Shown: positions 53,702 to 63,806 of the stretch, in pieces
Numbering within the stretch: position 1 is the stretch's first letter
Layout: the number at the start of each line of letters is the position of its first letter
Source: Sphingomonas soli NBRC 100801
GTDB lineage: Bacteria > Pseudomonadota > Alphaproteobacteria > Sphingomonadales > Sphingomonadaceae
Direction of reading: 5' to 3'
Assembly (NCBI RefSeq): GCF_001591025.1
Contig: NZ_BCTZ01000012.1
Span: 215,326 to 279,325, forward strand
Length of the DNA stretch: 64,000 nt
Position numbers and translations under genes: made by a program
Notes under the pieces: model-generated
Told to the model about the DNA's origin: nothing
What the model saw: the letters and a program-made list of their open reading frames with translations, nothing else
Database searches by the model: none

Positions 53702-54625
53702 TTACGCCAAAGCGAGCCCGGCGCGCTTGGCGGCGGCGACATAGGATCGCATGCCTTCCAGCCCCTTGGCGCTTAGCGCGATATAGGCGCGGCGGCGGTC
53801 GCTGGGGTCTGCCTGGCGCTCGAACAGGCCGTTTTCGTGCATTGTGCCGATCCAGCGCAGCGCCGTGGTGGGGGGCACGGCCGCAGCGATGCACAGGCTC
53901 GATACCGATACCCGGCGCTTCTCCAGCGTTGCGGCGAACAGGTCGAGCAGCATGTCCCACGCGGGATCGGCGAACAGGTCGGCGGGAAAGAACTGTCCGC
54001 GCAACCGCCGCGACCGGATCAGCGCGCGGATCTCGGCGGCACTGGTTTCACCCGTCGCGTACTCGTCTGCCGGGCCGCGATAGCTGTTCCCCGGATCCCG
54101 CACCGACCCTTGCGGCTCGCCCCTGGTAAGCCGCGCAAGCGTATCGGCAATACGCGCGACTTCCTCGTTCAGCCGCTGCAGCCGAATCGATTCAGGTTCC
54201 CGCGTGACGTCGTGCAGCGCTGCCCCTTGCCATCTCCGCGCCCGCGCCAGTGCGATGGCGGCAACCCGCTCGGAGAGGCTGGGTTCGCACAACAGCTGGC
54301 TATGGGGTCCGAACAGATGCGCGGCGAGATCGAGCTGATCCGGCGCCATTGCGACCAAAATGGACATATGTTCGTCGCGGGCCATCGCGTCCGCTCGGGC
54401 GAGCACGATATCGAGCTGGTCCGGGGAAGCCGACGCCGTTTCGATCAGGATCAGATCAAGCGCGCCCCCGCCGATATGTGGGGTGGCATGCGCGAAATCG
54501 GTGTGCGTGCGCAGCCTTACGCCTGAAAGCGCAAGCGCTTCCGCTGCATCGCTGGCCGCACCCTCTGCGATCAGCAAGGCATTGGTATCGGCCGCATATG
54601 CATCGGCCTGCTCGATCTTCAGCAT
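53702..54625 (-). CDS. MarR-like winged-helix regulator with receiver-like N-terminus
   Basis: Product of 307 residues. The C-terminal part (about 205-305) is a winged helix of MarR style: WDMLLDLFAATLEKRRVSVSSLCIAAAVPPTTALRWIGTMHENGLFERQADPSDRRRAYIALSAKG. The N-terminal 120 residues have alternating strands and helices (ALDLILIETASASPDQLDIVLARAD) like a degenerate receiver, without a clear phospho-acceptor Asp. ATG 54625 is preferred; ATG 54670 would add 15 residues. Its target is unknown. Confidence 0.75.
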   Translation of the reverse strand: MLKIEQADAYAADTNALLIAEGAASDAAEALALSGVRLRTHTDFAHATPHIGGGALDLILIETASASPDQLDIVLARADAMARDEHMSILVAMAPDQLDLAAHLFGPHSQLLCEPSLSERVAAIALARARRWQGAALHDVTREPESIRLQRLNEEVARIADTLARLTRGEPQGSVRDPGNSYRGPADEYATGETSAAEIRALIRSRRLRGQFFPADLFADPAWDMLLDLFAATLEKRRVSVSSLCIAAAVPPTTALRWIGTMHENGLFERQADPSDRRRAYIALSAKGLEGMRSYVAAAKRAGLALA

Positions 54626-54742
54626 CGCCCCACCGCCCCCGGTTCGTCTTTCGTTCCGAAGCTGACGCATCGCTGCGGAACGGCTGAGTCCGTTTGCCTC
54701 CGTTATGGAGGTGATTTGGCGATAGCCGAGCGGGAGGGTTAA

Positions 54743-55675
54743 TTATATCTCCGCTTCGGACCAGTCCTGTGCCGGATCCGCATCCTCACCCCGGTCGATC
54801 AGCAACTCGCGGGTCGCGCTGGCGATAACGCCGGGGCCGAGCACCAGTCCCGCAGCGGCGATCAGCGAGCCGATAAGTGTCTGTGCGAGCCGCTCCAGGA
54901 TCGACATTTCCTGCTGACGCTGGGTGAATTCCAGCGCAGCCAGTTCCATCGCCGCGGGATCGCCACGTGCAGCCCACATCGCTGCCCAATAATCGCCCAT
55001 GAGCACCCAGCTTATCGCGATGCCCAGCGCGACGAGGAACAGCATGACGATCAGATAGGACGTGAACAGCTTCCAGAATCGCCCGCGCCCCAGCTCCCAC
55101 GCCGCGTCAACACTGAAGCTGCCGCGATAAAGGGTGAGCGGGAACATCAGCGACAGGCGAACCGCCAGCCAGAGCGTCGCGCAGAAATAGGCGACGAACA
55201 GGAGGACCATCACCAACCCGCTGACCATGCCATCCCCAGCCACCATGACGAGGAACGAGCCGAGGAACATCAGCAGCAATTGCGTGAGGAACATGCCGAC
55301 GAACGCGACGACGGCGGAGATCATCACCAGGGCGGCGATGCGCAATTCGTCCGTGCCTAGGCGGAGCGAGGCGAAGCCGCGTTGTTCGGGGCGGAGGACC
55401 GTGCGGAATACAGCGTTCATAAGCACGACGCCCAGGATGAACATCGCGACATAGGCGATCGCGAAGGCCAGCCAGAAACCGGCGGCAGGGACTTCGTCGG
55501 TCTGCAAATAGGCGGCCGCACCCGGACCCTCGAGCGAGCCGGTCAGCCAATAGGTGAGGCCAATGCCGACGGCGAGCGAGGCCAGCAGATTCACCGCCGT
55601 CCAAACCACCACCGCGTCGGGGCGCTCGCGAAACAGGCGGAACGCGCCGCCAACGATCGAACCCACGCTTGCCAT
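54743..55675 (-). CDS. six-helix membrane protein, unknown function
   Basis: Product of 310 residues starting ASVGSIVGGAFRLFRERPDAVVVWTAV, a pattern seen in membrane proteins related to the GDPD-type membrane domain (glycerophosphodiesterase membrane region). About six hydrophobic helices follow, including repeated LLLMFLGSFLVMVAGDG and LIVMLFLVALGIAISWVL. The C-terminus is acidic. Probably cotranscribed toward tRNA-Val; 26 bases separate it from pntB upstream in the sequence order, but pntB runs in the same direction and ends further right. Confidence 0.7.
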   Translation of the reverse strand: MASVGSIVGGAFRLFRERPDAVVVWTAVNLLASLAVGIGLTYWLTGSLEGPGAAAYLQTDEVPAAGFWLAFAIAYVAMFILGVVLMNAVFRTVLRPEQRGFASLRLGTDELRIAALVMISAVVAFVGMFLTQLLLMFLGSFLVMVAGDGMVSGLVMVLLFVAYFCATLWLAVRLSLMFPLTLYRGSFSVDAAWELGRGRFWKLFTSYLIVMLFLVALGIAISWVLMGDYWAAMWAARGDPAAMELAALEFTQRQQEMSILERLAQTLIGSLIAAAGLVLGPGVIASATRELLIDRGEDADPAQDWSEAEI

Positions 55676-55701
55676 GGCCGGCCTTCCCCCTGTTTCGCGC
55701 C

Positions 55702-57162
55702 TTAATCGAGCGACTTGACGACCTCCTCGACCATCTTCTTCGCATCGGCGAGCAGCATCATCGTGTTGTCGGCGTAGAAGACGTCGTTGTCCACGCCGGC
55801 ATAGCCCACTCCGCCCATCGAGCGCTTGATGAAAAGGACCGTTTTGGCCTTGCCCACATCGAACACGGGCATGCCGTAGATTGGCGAGGATTTGTCGGTC
55901 TTGGCGGCGGGATTGACCACGTCATTGGCGCCGATGATGAACGCCACGTCGGTCTGCGCGAACTCGCTGTTGATGTCCTCAAGCTCGAAGACCTCGTCAT
56001 AGGGCACGTTTGCCTCGGCGAGCAGCACGTTCATGTGCCCGGGCATGCGCCCGGCGACCGGATGGATGGCGTATTTCACGCGCACGCCATGCTCCTTGAG
56101 CTTGTCAGCCATCTCGCGAAGCACATGCTGCGCCTGCGCGACCGCCATGCCGTAGCCCGGCACGATGATGACCTGCTCGGCCTGGCTCATCAGGAACGCG
56201 GCGTCCTCAGCCGAGCCGCGCTTCCATGGGCGCTGCTCCTTCGCCTCGCCCGACCCCCCCCCCGTGTCGCCGCCGAAGCCGCCGGCGATCACGCTGATGA
56301 AGCTGCGGTTCATCGCGCGGCACATGATGTAGCTGAGGATCGCGCCCGACGAGCCGACCAGCGCACCGGTGATGATCATCGCGCTATTGTGGAGCGTGAA
56401 ACCCATCGCCGCCGCGGCCCAGCCCGAATAGCTGTTGAGCATCGAGACGACGACCGGCATGTCCGCGCCGCCGATCGGCACGATCAGCAGGAAGCCGATG
56501 ACAAAGCTGAGCGCCGTCACCGTCCAGAAGATCCAGGGCGACTGATCCTGGGTGAAATAGGCGATCAGCCCGAGGATGCCGGCGAGGACCGCGAGGTTGA
56601 TGACGTGGCGGCCCGGCAGCAGGATGGGCTTGCCGCCCATATTGCCGTTGAGCTTGAGGAACGCGATCACCGAGCCGGAGAAGGTGATCGCGCCGATCGC
56701 GACGCCGAGGCCCATCTCGACTCGGCTGACCGGCAGGATCGCGCCGGCCGCGTCGACGATGCCGAACGCGGCGGGATTGAGGAAGGCGGCGGCCGCGACG
56801 AGCACCGCTGCCAAGCCGACCAGCGAGTGAAAGGCGGCGACGAGCTGTGGCATCGCGGTCATCGCGATCTTGCGCGCGGTGACCACGCCGATGACTGCCC
56901 CGATGGCGATGGCGGCGAGGATCTGGGCGATAGTCACGATATCGGGGATGTCGCTGATGTAATCGCTAGGGTCCGGGTCAATCCCCATTGGAATATGCGT
57001 CAGCAGCGTCGTCACTACGGCGATGGTCATGCCGATCATCCCGAAGCGGTTGCCGCGCTGGCTGCTGGTGGGGGAAGAAAGCCCGCGAAGCGCGAGGATG
57101 AAGCAGACGCCTGCGATCAGATAGGCGAGCGACGCCCAGGGGTTTGCTGCGACATGCTCCAT
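55702..57162 (-). CDS. pntB: NAD(P) transhydrogenase, beta subunit
   Basis: Product of 486 residues: about nine membrane helices (1-280), then the NADP(H)-binding domain III. Signature blocks are IVPGYGMAVAQAQHVLREMADKLKEHGVRVKYAIHPVAGRMPGHMNVLLAEANVPYDEVFELEDINSEF, NDVVNPAA and KRSMGGVGYAGVDN. It couples proton entry to hydride transfer from NADH to NADP+. It is the last gene of the leftward coxIV-pntAA-pntAB-pntB unit, one base after pntAB. Confidence 0.96.
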   Translation of the reverse strand: MEHVAANPWASLAYLIAGVCFILALRGLSSPTSSQRGNRFGMIGMTIAVVTTLLTHIPMGIDPDPSDYISDIPDIVTIAQILAAIAIGAVIGVVTARKIAMTAMPQLVAAFHSLVGLAAVLVAAAAFLNPAAFGIVDAAGAILPVSRVEMGLGVAIGAITFSGSVIAFLKLNGNMGGKPILLPGRHVINLAVLAGILGLIAYFTQDQSPWIFWTVTALSFVIGFLLIVPIGGADMPVVVSMLNSYSGWAAAAMGFTLHNSAMIITGALVGSSGAILSYIMCRAMNRSFISVIAGGFGGDTGGGSGEAKEQRPWKRGSAEDAAFLMSQAEQVIIVPGYGMAVAQAQHVLREMADKLKEHGVRVKYAIHPVAGRMPGHMNVLLAEANVPYDEVFELEDINSEFAQTDVAFIIGANDVVNPAAKTDKSSPIYGMPVFDVGKAKTVLFIKRSMGGVGYAGVDNDVFYADNTMMLLADAKKMVEEVVKSLD

Positions 57163-57163
57163 C

Positions 57164-57457
57164 TCAGCGCGCCTTCTTCTTGTACATCGCCAGCATGCGC
57201 GCGGTCACCGCGAAGCCGCCGAAGATGTTGACGCTGGCCAGCACCACCGCGAGCAGCCCGAGCCATTTGGAGACCGTGCCGCCATTGCCGATGCCCGCCG
57301 CCGCCGCCGCGATCAGCGCGCCGACGATGATGACCGAGGAGATGGCGTTGGTCACGGCCATCAGTGGCGTGTGCAAAGCGGGCGTGACCGACCAGACCAC
57401 ATAATAGCCGACGAAACACGCCAGCACGAAGATCGACAGGATCGATATGAAGTCCAT
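57164..57457 (-). CDS. pntAB: NAD(P) transhydrogenase, alpha subunit part 2
   Basis: Product of 97 residues, the separate membrane half of the alpha subunit, as in Rhodospirillum. Three membrane helices are seen: [36 protein letters not shown] and [18 protein letters not shown]. The conserved [17 protein letters not shown] block is present. It ends in a basic stretch. The gene lies 25 bases after pntAA and one base before pntB. Confidence 0.95.
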   Translation of the reverse strand: MDFISILSIFVLACFVGYYVVWSVTPALHTPLMAVTNAISSVIIVGALIAAAAAGIGNGGTVSKWLGLLAVVLASVNIFGGFAVTARMLAMYKKKAR

Positions 57458-57482
57458 GATTTACGCGCCCCCTTTTGCGCGA

Positions 57483-58604
57483 TCAGCCGGTCAGCCGCTC
57501 GTGTACCACCTTGCCGCCCTGGGTGACCCGCACGGCATTACCGATTTCCTCGTCCAGCACCGGCTTGCCGGCTTCCTTGTCCCAAAAGGCCGATAGGAAG
57601 TTGAACAAATTGCGCGCGAACAGCGCCGAGGCATCCGACGCCAGCCGCGACGCGACATTCCTGTGGCCGACGATCTTCACGCCGTGCTTTTCGATGACCT
57701 CGCCCGCGACTGCGCCTTCGACGTTGCCGCCGCTTTCAACCGCGAGATCGACGATCACGCTGCCCGGCCGCATCGTCGCGATCTGGGCGTCGCTGATCAG
57801 CCGGGGCGCGGGGCGGCCGGGGATCAGCGCGGTGGTGATCACGATATCCTGCTTGGCGATGTGTGATGAGACCAGTTCGGCCTGCGCGGCCTGATATTCG
57901 GCGGACATTTCGGTGGCGTAGCCGCCCGTGCCCTCGCCTTCGATGCCGGCGACGTTCTCGACGAAGATCGGCTTGGCACCGAGCGAGAGGATCTGCTCCT
58001 TGGTCGCGGCGCGAACGTCGGTGGCTGAGACCTGTGCGCCGAGGCGCCGCGCGGTGGCGATTGCCTGGAGCCCGGCGACGCCAACGCCCATCACGAAGAC
58101 CTTGGCCGCAGAGACGGTGCCCGCCGCAGTCATCATCATCGGGAAGGCGCGGTCATATTCGCTCGCCGCGTCTAGCACCGCCTTGTACCCGGAAAGGTTC
58201 GATTGCGAGGAGAGGATGTCCATCGATTGCGCGCGGGTGATACGCGGCATGAATTCCATCGCCAGCGCCTCGATGCCCAGCGCGGCATATTCGTCGACGC
58301 GGGCGCGCTCGCCGAACGGATTGAGCCCGGCGACAAGCCAGGCACCCTGTTTGAGCCCCTTGAGGCTTTTCGGGTCGGGTCCGGCTACGCCCAGGACGAT
58401 ATCGGCGTCCTTGATCGTATCGGCGCGGCTGCCCAGGCTGGCACCGGCATCGGCATAGCCCTGATCGGAAATCGAGGCGGCATCGCCCGCGCCCTTCTCG
58501 ACCGTGACGGTTGCGCCGAGCCCGATGAACTTCTTGACGGTCTCGGGCGTCGCGGAAACCCGCCGCTCTCCAGCGGCGGTTTCCTTGAGCACCGCGATCT
58601 TCAC
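57483..58604 (-). CDS. pntAA: NAD(P) transhydrogenase, alpha subunit part 1
   Basis: Product of 373 residues, the soluble NAD(H)-binding domain I, related to alanine dehydrogenase. Blocks: KIAVLKETAAGERRVSATPETVKKF, MEFMPRITRAQSMDILSSQSNLSGYKAV, GVGVAGLQAIATARRLGAQVSATDVR (nucleotide binding) and ALIPGRPAPRLIS. The start is GTG at 58604, one base after the coxIV stop. The three-gene form is typical of alphaproteobacteria. Confidence 0.96.
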   Translation of the reverse strand: MKIAVLKETAAGERRVSATPETVKKFIGLGATVTVEKGAGDAASISDQGYADAGASLGSRADTIKDADIVLGVAGPDPKSLKGLKQGAWLVAGLNPFGERARVDEYAALGIEALAMEFMPRITRAQSMDILSSQSNLSGYKAVLDAASEYDRAFPMMMTAAGTVSAAKVFVMGVGVAGLQAIATARRLGAQVSATDVRAATKEQILSLGAKPIFVENVAGIEGEGTGGYATEMSAEYQAAQAELVSSHIAKQDIVITTALIPGRPAPRLISDAQIATMRPGSVIVDLAVESGGNVEGAVAGEVIEKHGVKIVGHRNVASRLASDASALFARNLFNFLSAFWDKEAGKPVLDEEIGNAVRVTQGGKVVHERLTG

Positions 58605-58605
58605 G

Positions 58606-58743
58606 CTAGCTGGCGATCAGGAATACGACGAGCGCGGTAATGAGCGCGCAGCCCACCGTGCCCCATTTCATCATAGCGGTGAACCCGTCCCAGGTCTTTT
58701 CATGGGCGGGGTAGTCCATCCCCTGGTTGCCGGTATCGGCCAT
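58606..58743 (-). CDS. aa3-type cytochrome c oxidase subunit IV peptide
   Basis: A 45-residue product starting at ATG 58743, with AGGAGAGA about nine bases upstream. The sequence MDYPAHEKTWDGFTAMMKWG at residues 9-28 followed by one membrane helix is the signature of the alphaproteobacterial CoxIV small subunit. Its stop lies one base before the pntAA GTG, so the peptide is expressed with the transhydrogenase rather than with the main oxidase genes, which are not in this window. Confidence 0.88.
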   Translation of the reverse strand: MADTGNQGMDYPAHEKTWDGFTAMMKWGTVGCALITALVVFLIAS

Positions 58744-58901
58744 TCCGTCTCTCTCCTGAACACAGTGTCGGCGCGGACCTTAGCGGCGGGGCTCGGCGCC
58801 CTCAAGCCCGGGAGGAGAAAGATGGTGCCCAGGCACCCTTAAGCTCGCCTTTACCCTGTCGTTGTAACGTCGGCGACCTGAAACGGGACGATGGGGACAC
58901 T

Positions 58902-60329
58902 ATGACGCGCAACGGCCAGCGCCTCCTGATGCTGATCGACGACGAGCCAGCGCAACGCCGCCTTGTCGCTGCGATCGCCGCACGCCGCGGATGGCGCACG
59001 ATCTTCGCGAACGATCCGGAGATGGGAATCGCGACGCTCGGCACGCCCGATGGCATGGCGCTGGACGCGGTGATCCTGGATCACGCCTCTCCCGATGCGG
59101 ACGCGGCGAGCCTGATCGCCGAGCTGCGCGCGCGCCGTCCGCAATTGCCCATCCTGATGCTCACCGCCAACAATTCGGTCGCCGCCGCCGTCAGCGCGAT
59201 GCGCGCGGGCGCGACCGATTTTCTGGTCAAGCCGCTCGCGTCCGAACGGCTGCTCGCGGCGCTGGATGCTGCTGTAGGCGGCAAGACGGCGGGCGAGCTT
59301 CGCCCGCTTACCGAGAAGCTGACCGCCAGCCTGGCCTTTGACGAGATCGTCGGTTCCGCGCCGCTCTTCCGCGCGGCGCTGGCGATCGCGGCCAAGGCGG
59401 CACGGGCGCGCGTGCCGGTGCTGATCGAAGGCGAGAGCGGCGTAGGCAAGGCTGTGGTCGCCGAAGCCGTCCACGGCGCATCGCCGCGAAACAAGAAGGA
59501 CATGATCTGCGTCAATTGCGGCGCGATCCCCGCCAATCTCGTCGAATCCGAATTGTTCGGACATGAGATGGGCGCGTTCACCGGGGCTTTCGAACGCAAG
59601 ATCGGCCGGTTCGTCGAAGCCGATGGCGGGACGTTGTTCCTCGACGAGATCGGCGAAATGCCGCTCGAGGCGCAGGTGAAGCTGCTGCGCGTGCTGCAAT
59701 CGGGCGAGATCCAGCCGCTTGGCGCGCGTCATCCCCGCGAAGTCGATGTCCGGATCATCGCCGCATCGAACAAGCCCTTGCTCGCCGAAGTCGAGGCCGG
59801 GCGCTTCCGCGAAGACCTTTATTACCGTCTGAACGTCGTCCAGGTGGCGATCCCGCCGCTGCGCGAGCGTAGCGGCGACATTCCGGCGCTGGCCCGGCAC
59901 CTGCTTGGCCGCATCGCCGAGCAGCCGGGGCTGCGACCGCTGGGCATCACCGACGATGCGCTGCAACTGCTCGGCACCTATGACTGGCCGGGCAATGTCC
60001 GCCAGCTCCAGAATGCGCTCTTCCGCGCCGCCGTGCTGTGCGACAGCGACGGGCTGACGCGCAACGACTTCCCGCAGATCGCCTCGCTGGCCGCTGGCCG
60101 ACCGACGGGCACCGGATCGCAGCAGCCCGGATCGGGCAACGCCGGGGTCACGCTGTTCCGGCCCGACGGCAATCTGCGCGCGCTCGACGAGATTGAGGCC
60201 GACGTGATTCGGCTGGCCATCGGCCATTATCGGGGGCGGATGACCGAAGTCGCCCGCCGCCTGGGGATCGGCCGCTCGACGCTCTATCGCAAGCTCGGCG
60301 AGCTCGGGATCGACCAGAGCGCCGCCTAG
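58902..60329 (+). CDS. sigma-54-dependent response regulator, NtrC family
   Basis: Product of 475 residues. The receiver domain has the acidic pair in LIDDE, phospho-acceptor Asp60 in VILDH and Lys110 in LVKPLA. The AAA domain has Walker A GESGVGK (177-183), GAFTGA for sigma-54 contact (224-229) and LFLDEIGEMPLEAQ (Walker B). A FIS-type HTH ends the protein (MTEVARRLGIGRSTLYRKLGELG). No histidine kinase gene lies beside it, so the partner is elsewhere. Its stop overlaps the convergent folP stop by four bases. Confidence 0.93.
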   Translation: MTRNGQRLLMLIDDEPAQRRLVAAIAARRGWRTIFANDPEMGIATLGTPDGMALDAVILDHASPDADAASLIAELRARRPQLPILMLTANNSVAAAVSAMRAGATDFLVKPLASERLLAALDAAVGGKTAGELRPLTEKLTASLAFDEIVGSAPLFRAALAIAAKAARARVPVLIEGESGVGKAVVAEAVHGASPRNKKDMICVNCGAIPANLVESELFGHEMGAFTGAFERKIGRFVEADGGTLFLDEIGEMPLEAQVKLLRVLQSGEIQPLGARHPREVDVRIIAASNKPLLAEVEAGRFREDLYYRLNVVQVAIPPLRERSGDIPALARHLLGRIAEQPGLRPLGITDDALQLLGTYDWPGNVRQLQNALFRAAVLCDSDGLTRNDFPQIASLAAGRPTGTGSQQPGSGNAGVTLFRPDGNLRALDEIEADVIRLAIGHYRGRMTEVARRLGIGRSTLYRKLGELGIDQSAA

Positions 60330-61417
60330 GCCTGGCACGCAACGAGCGCCGCGTCGCGCAGGCCCCGCCAGACGCGGAGCGCCTGGACGGTTTCGGGCAC
60401 ATCGTGGACGCGGATGAGCTGCGCGCCAAGCTCGGCACCCTTGAGCGCGAGCGCCACCGAACCTCCCAGCCGCGCGTCGGCCGGGGCTTCGTTGGAGAGT
60501 GCGCCGATCATCCGCTTGCGGCTGGCGCCCAGCAGGATCGGGCAGCCGATGCCGTGGAAGAGCGCGAGGCCGTTGAGCAACGCCAGATTGTCCGCCAGCG
60601 ACTTGCCGAAGCCGATGCCGGGATCGATCAGGATCTTGCCGCGATCGACCCCCGCCGCGACGACGGCATCGACGCGTTCTTGCAACCAGTCGTAGACTTC
60701 GAGAAGCACGTCCGCATACCCATTGCCGGCGTGCGGCCCCTTGGCGGGATCGGGCGAGTGCATCAGCGCGACCGGGCAGCCGGAAGCGACCACCACTTCG
60801 ATCGCATGCGGATCATAGAGCAAGGCCGCCACGTCGTTGACCAGATGCGCCCCCGCGGCGAGCGCGGCCTGCATCACGCCGGCGCGGCGCGTGTCGATCG
60901 AGACCGCGGTGCCGCCGCGCGAGAGGCGCTCGATAGCGGGCACGGTGCGGGCGATCTCGTCGCCTTCCCAGACATCCGCCGCGCCGGGCCGGGTCGATTC
61001 GCCGCCCACATCGATGATCGCGGCGCCCGCGACCGCCATGTCGGTGCCCGACTGCGCCGCGCCGGCAGGATCGGCGATATGCTTGCCGCCGTCGGAGAAG
61101 CTGTCGGGCGTGACGTTGAGGATGCCCATCACCTGGGGCTGGTCCATGCGGATCACGCGCTCGCCAAGCTGGAGCGCGGCGCGGGGCGCGGTGATGCGCG
61201 CGGCGAGCGTCCGGACGCGCGGATCGGCGGGCAGATCGGCGATGGGGATGGTGCGCTGGAGGACGCGCTTGCCGCCCTCGACGGCGATCAGCTCATAGGC
61301 GGCGAACCAGAGCAGCCCGCCCGCCAGCCGAGCCACCTCGCCATCGCGGTTCACCGGCGTGTCGGCGAACTGGACAGGCCGCAAATATATTTTCGCGGAG
61401 GCCGGAAGATCGATCAC
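60326..61417 (-). CDS. folP: dihydropteroate synthase
   Basis: Product of 363 residues. It condenses hydroxymethyl-dihydropterin diphosphate with p-aminobenzoate in folate synthesis. Core blocks: QVMGILNVTPDSFSDGGKH, DVGGESTRPGAA, VSIDTRRAGVMQAALAAGAHLVNDV, DPGIGFGKSLADN and GASRKRMIG. An extra N-terminal region of about 95 residues (YLRPVQFADTPVNRDGEVARLAGG) precedes the barrel. The start is taken as GTG 61417, with GAGG five bases upstream; a longer reading to 61528 crosses the repeat copy C. Confidence 0.93.
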   Translation of the reverse strand: MIDLPASAKIYLRPVQFADTPVNRDGEVARLAGGLLWFAAYELIAVEGGKRVLQRTIPIADLPADPRVRTLAARITAPRAALQLGERVIRMDQPQVMGILNVTPDSFSDGGKHIADPAGAAQSGTDMAVAGAAIIDVGGESTRPGAADVWEGDEIARTVPAIERLSRGGTAVSIDTRRAGVMQAALAAGAHLVNDVAALLYDPHAIEVVVASGCPVALMHSPDPAKGPHAGNGYADVLLEVYDWLQERVDAVVAAGVDRGKILIDPGIGFGKSLADNLALLNGLALFHGIGCPILLGASRKRMIGALSNEAPADARLGGSVALALKGAELGAQLIRVHDVPETVQALRVWRGLRDAALVACQA

Positions 61418-61424
61418 AGCACCT

Positions 61425-61452
61425 CGAAAGGTTACAAAGGTTACACCAAGAA
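61425..61452 (-). repeat. TCTTGGTGTAAC repeat, copy C
   Basis: On the minus strand TTCTTGGTGTAACCTTTGTA followed by ACCTTTCG matches copies A and B. It lies eight bases upstream of the folP GTG, inside the presumed mRNA leader. Confidence 0.6.
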
Positions 61453-61560
61453 CGCCGCCTTTGCCCTCCAGACCGGCCAACGACTCGGCTCCGGACCGGC
61501 GGCGCGCAATGCCGACCGGCCCAGCCAAGCAGGCGAAATCCTACATTGCAAGCGTGGCTA

Positions 61561-62989
<1,429 letters not shown>

Positions 62990-63769
62990 ATGACCAGGAT
63001 CAAGGGTGCGATATTCATGACCATGGCGGCATCGGCCGCTTTGCTCGCGGGCACCGGCAGCGCGACCGCGCAGAGCAATTGGGACTGGGGCGGCGGCCGC
63101 CACGGCGACCGCGAGTATCGCCTGACCGGCCCCGGCGTGGGCATGCTGCTGCCCGAACTGCGCCGCACCAACCGTGGCCGCGCCTTCGTGATGCGCAATT
63201 TCGACCGCAATCGCGACGGGCGGATCGACCGGCGCGAAGCAGCCGAGGCGAACCGCGCCTTCCGCCAAGTGGCAGGGCCGCGCTTCGACCGGTTCGACTG
63301 GGAAGCGCGCGACCGCGTGGTCGTAGAGGAGCCGCGCGCCGGGCAATGGGATCGCCGCGCGATGCGCGACTATCGCTTCCGTCAGACCAAGCTGGGCGCG
63401 ACGATGACGATGCAGGAGGACGTGCTGTTCGGCACCGACAGTGCGGTGCTGCGTCCGGGCGCGATCGAGAAACTGCGTCCGCTGGCCGGCTATCTGCGCG
63501 CCAATCCGGGCGTGCGCGTGGCGATCATCGGCCATACCGATTCGCGCGGCACCGATGCGCACAACCAGGCGCTGTCCGAGCGGCGCGCCGAAAGCGTGCG
63601 CAACGCATTCGACCAGATGGGCGTGACCCGCGCGCGCTTCCGCGTCGAAGGGCGCGGCGAGGCCGAGCCGGTAGCGACCAACGCGACTGCCGAGGGCATG
63701 CGGCTCAACCGTCGCGTCGAGGTGACGCTGCTCGGCGAACGCGCGGATCGTTTCGATCGGGACGAGTAG
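62990..63769 (+). CDS. exported EF-hand / OmpA-C domain protein
   Basis: Product of 259 residues. A signal peptide (cleavage near SATAQ) is followed by an EF-hand with the loop DRNRDGRIDRRE (about 72-83), an Arg/Asp-rich linker, and a C-terminal OmpA-like peptidoglycan-binding domain (about 135-250) with VLFGTDSAVLRPGAIEKLRPLAGYL, GHTDSRGTDAHNQALSERRAESV and NRRVEVTLLG. It should bind the cell wall from the periplasm, with calcium possibly modulating the first half. GAGGAGAG precedes the start. Confidence 0.88.
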   Translation: MTRIKGAIFMTMAASAALLAGTGSATAQSNWDWGGGRHGDREYRLTGPGVGMLLPELRRTNRGRAFVMRNFDRNRDGRIDRREAAEANRAFRQVAGPRFDRFDWEARDRVVVEEPRAGQWDRRAMRDYRFRQTKLGATMTMQEDVLFGTDSAVLRPGAIEKLRPLAGYLRANPGVRVAIIGHTDSRGTDAHNQALSERRAESVRNAFDQMGVTRARFRVEGRGEAEPVATNATAEGMRLNRRVEVTLLGERADRFDRDE

Positions 63770-63780
63770 GAGCTGCTGCC

Positions 63781-63806
63781 GAGGCCCCGGCGGGAGCCGG
63801 GGCCTC
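63781..63806 (+). terminator. strong GC hairpin after the OmpA-like gene
   Basis: GAGGCCCCGGC pairs perfectly with GCCGGGGCCTC around GGGA, 11 base pairs, starting 12 bases after the stop. No T tract follows. It also resembles the second hairpin of the downstream repeat units. Confidence 0.6.
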
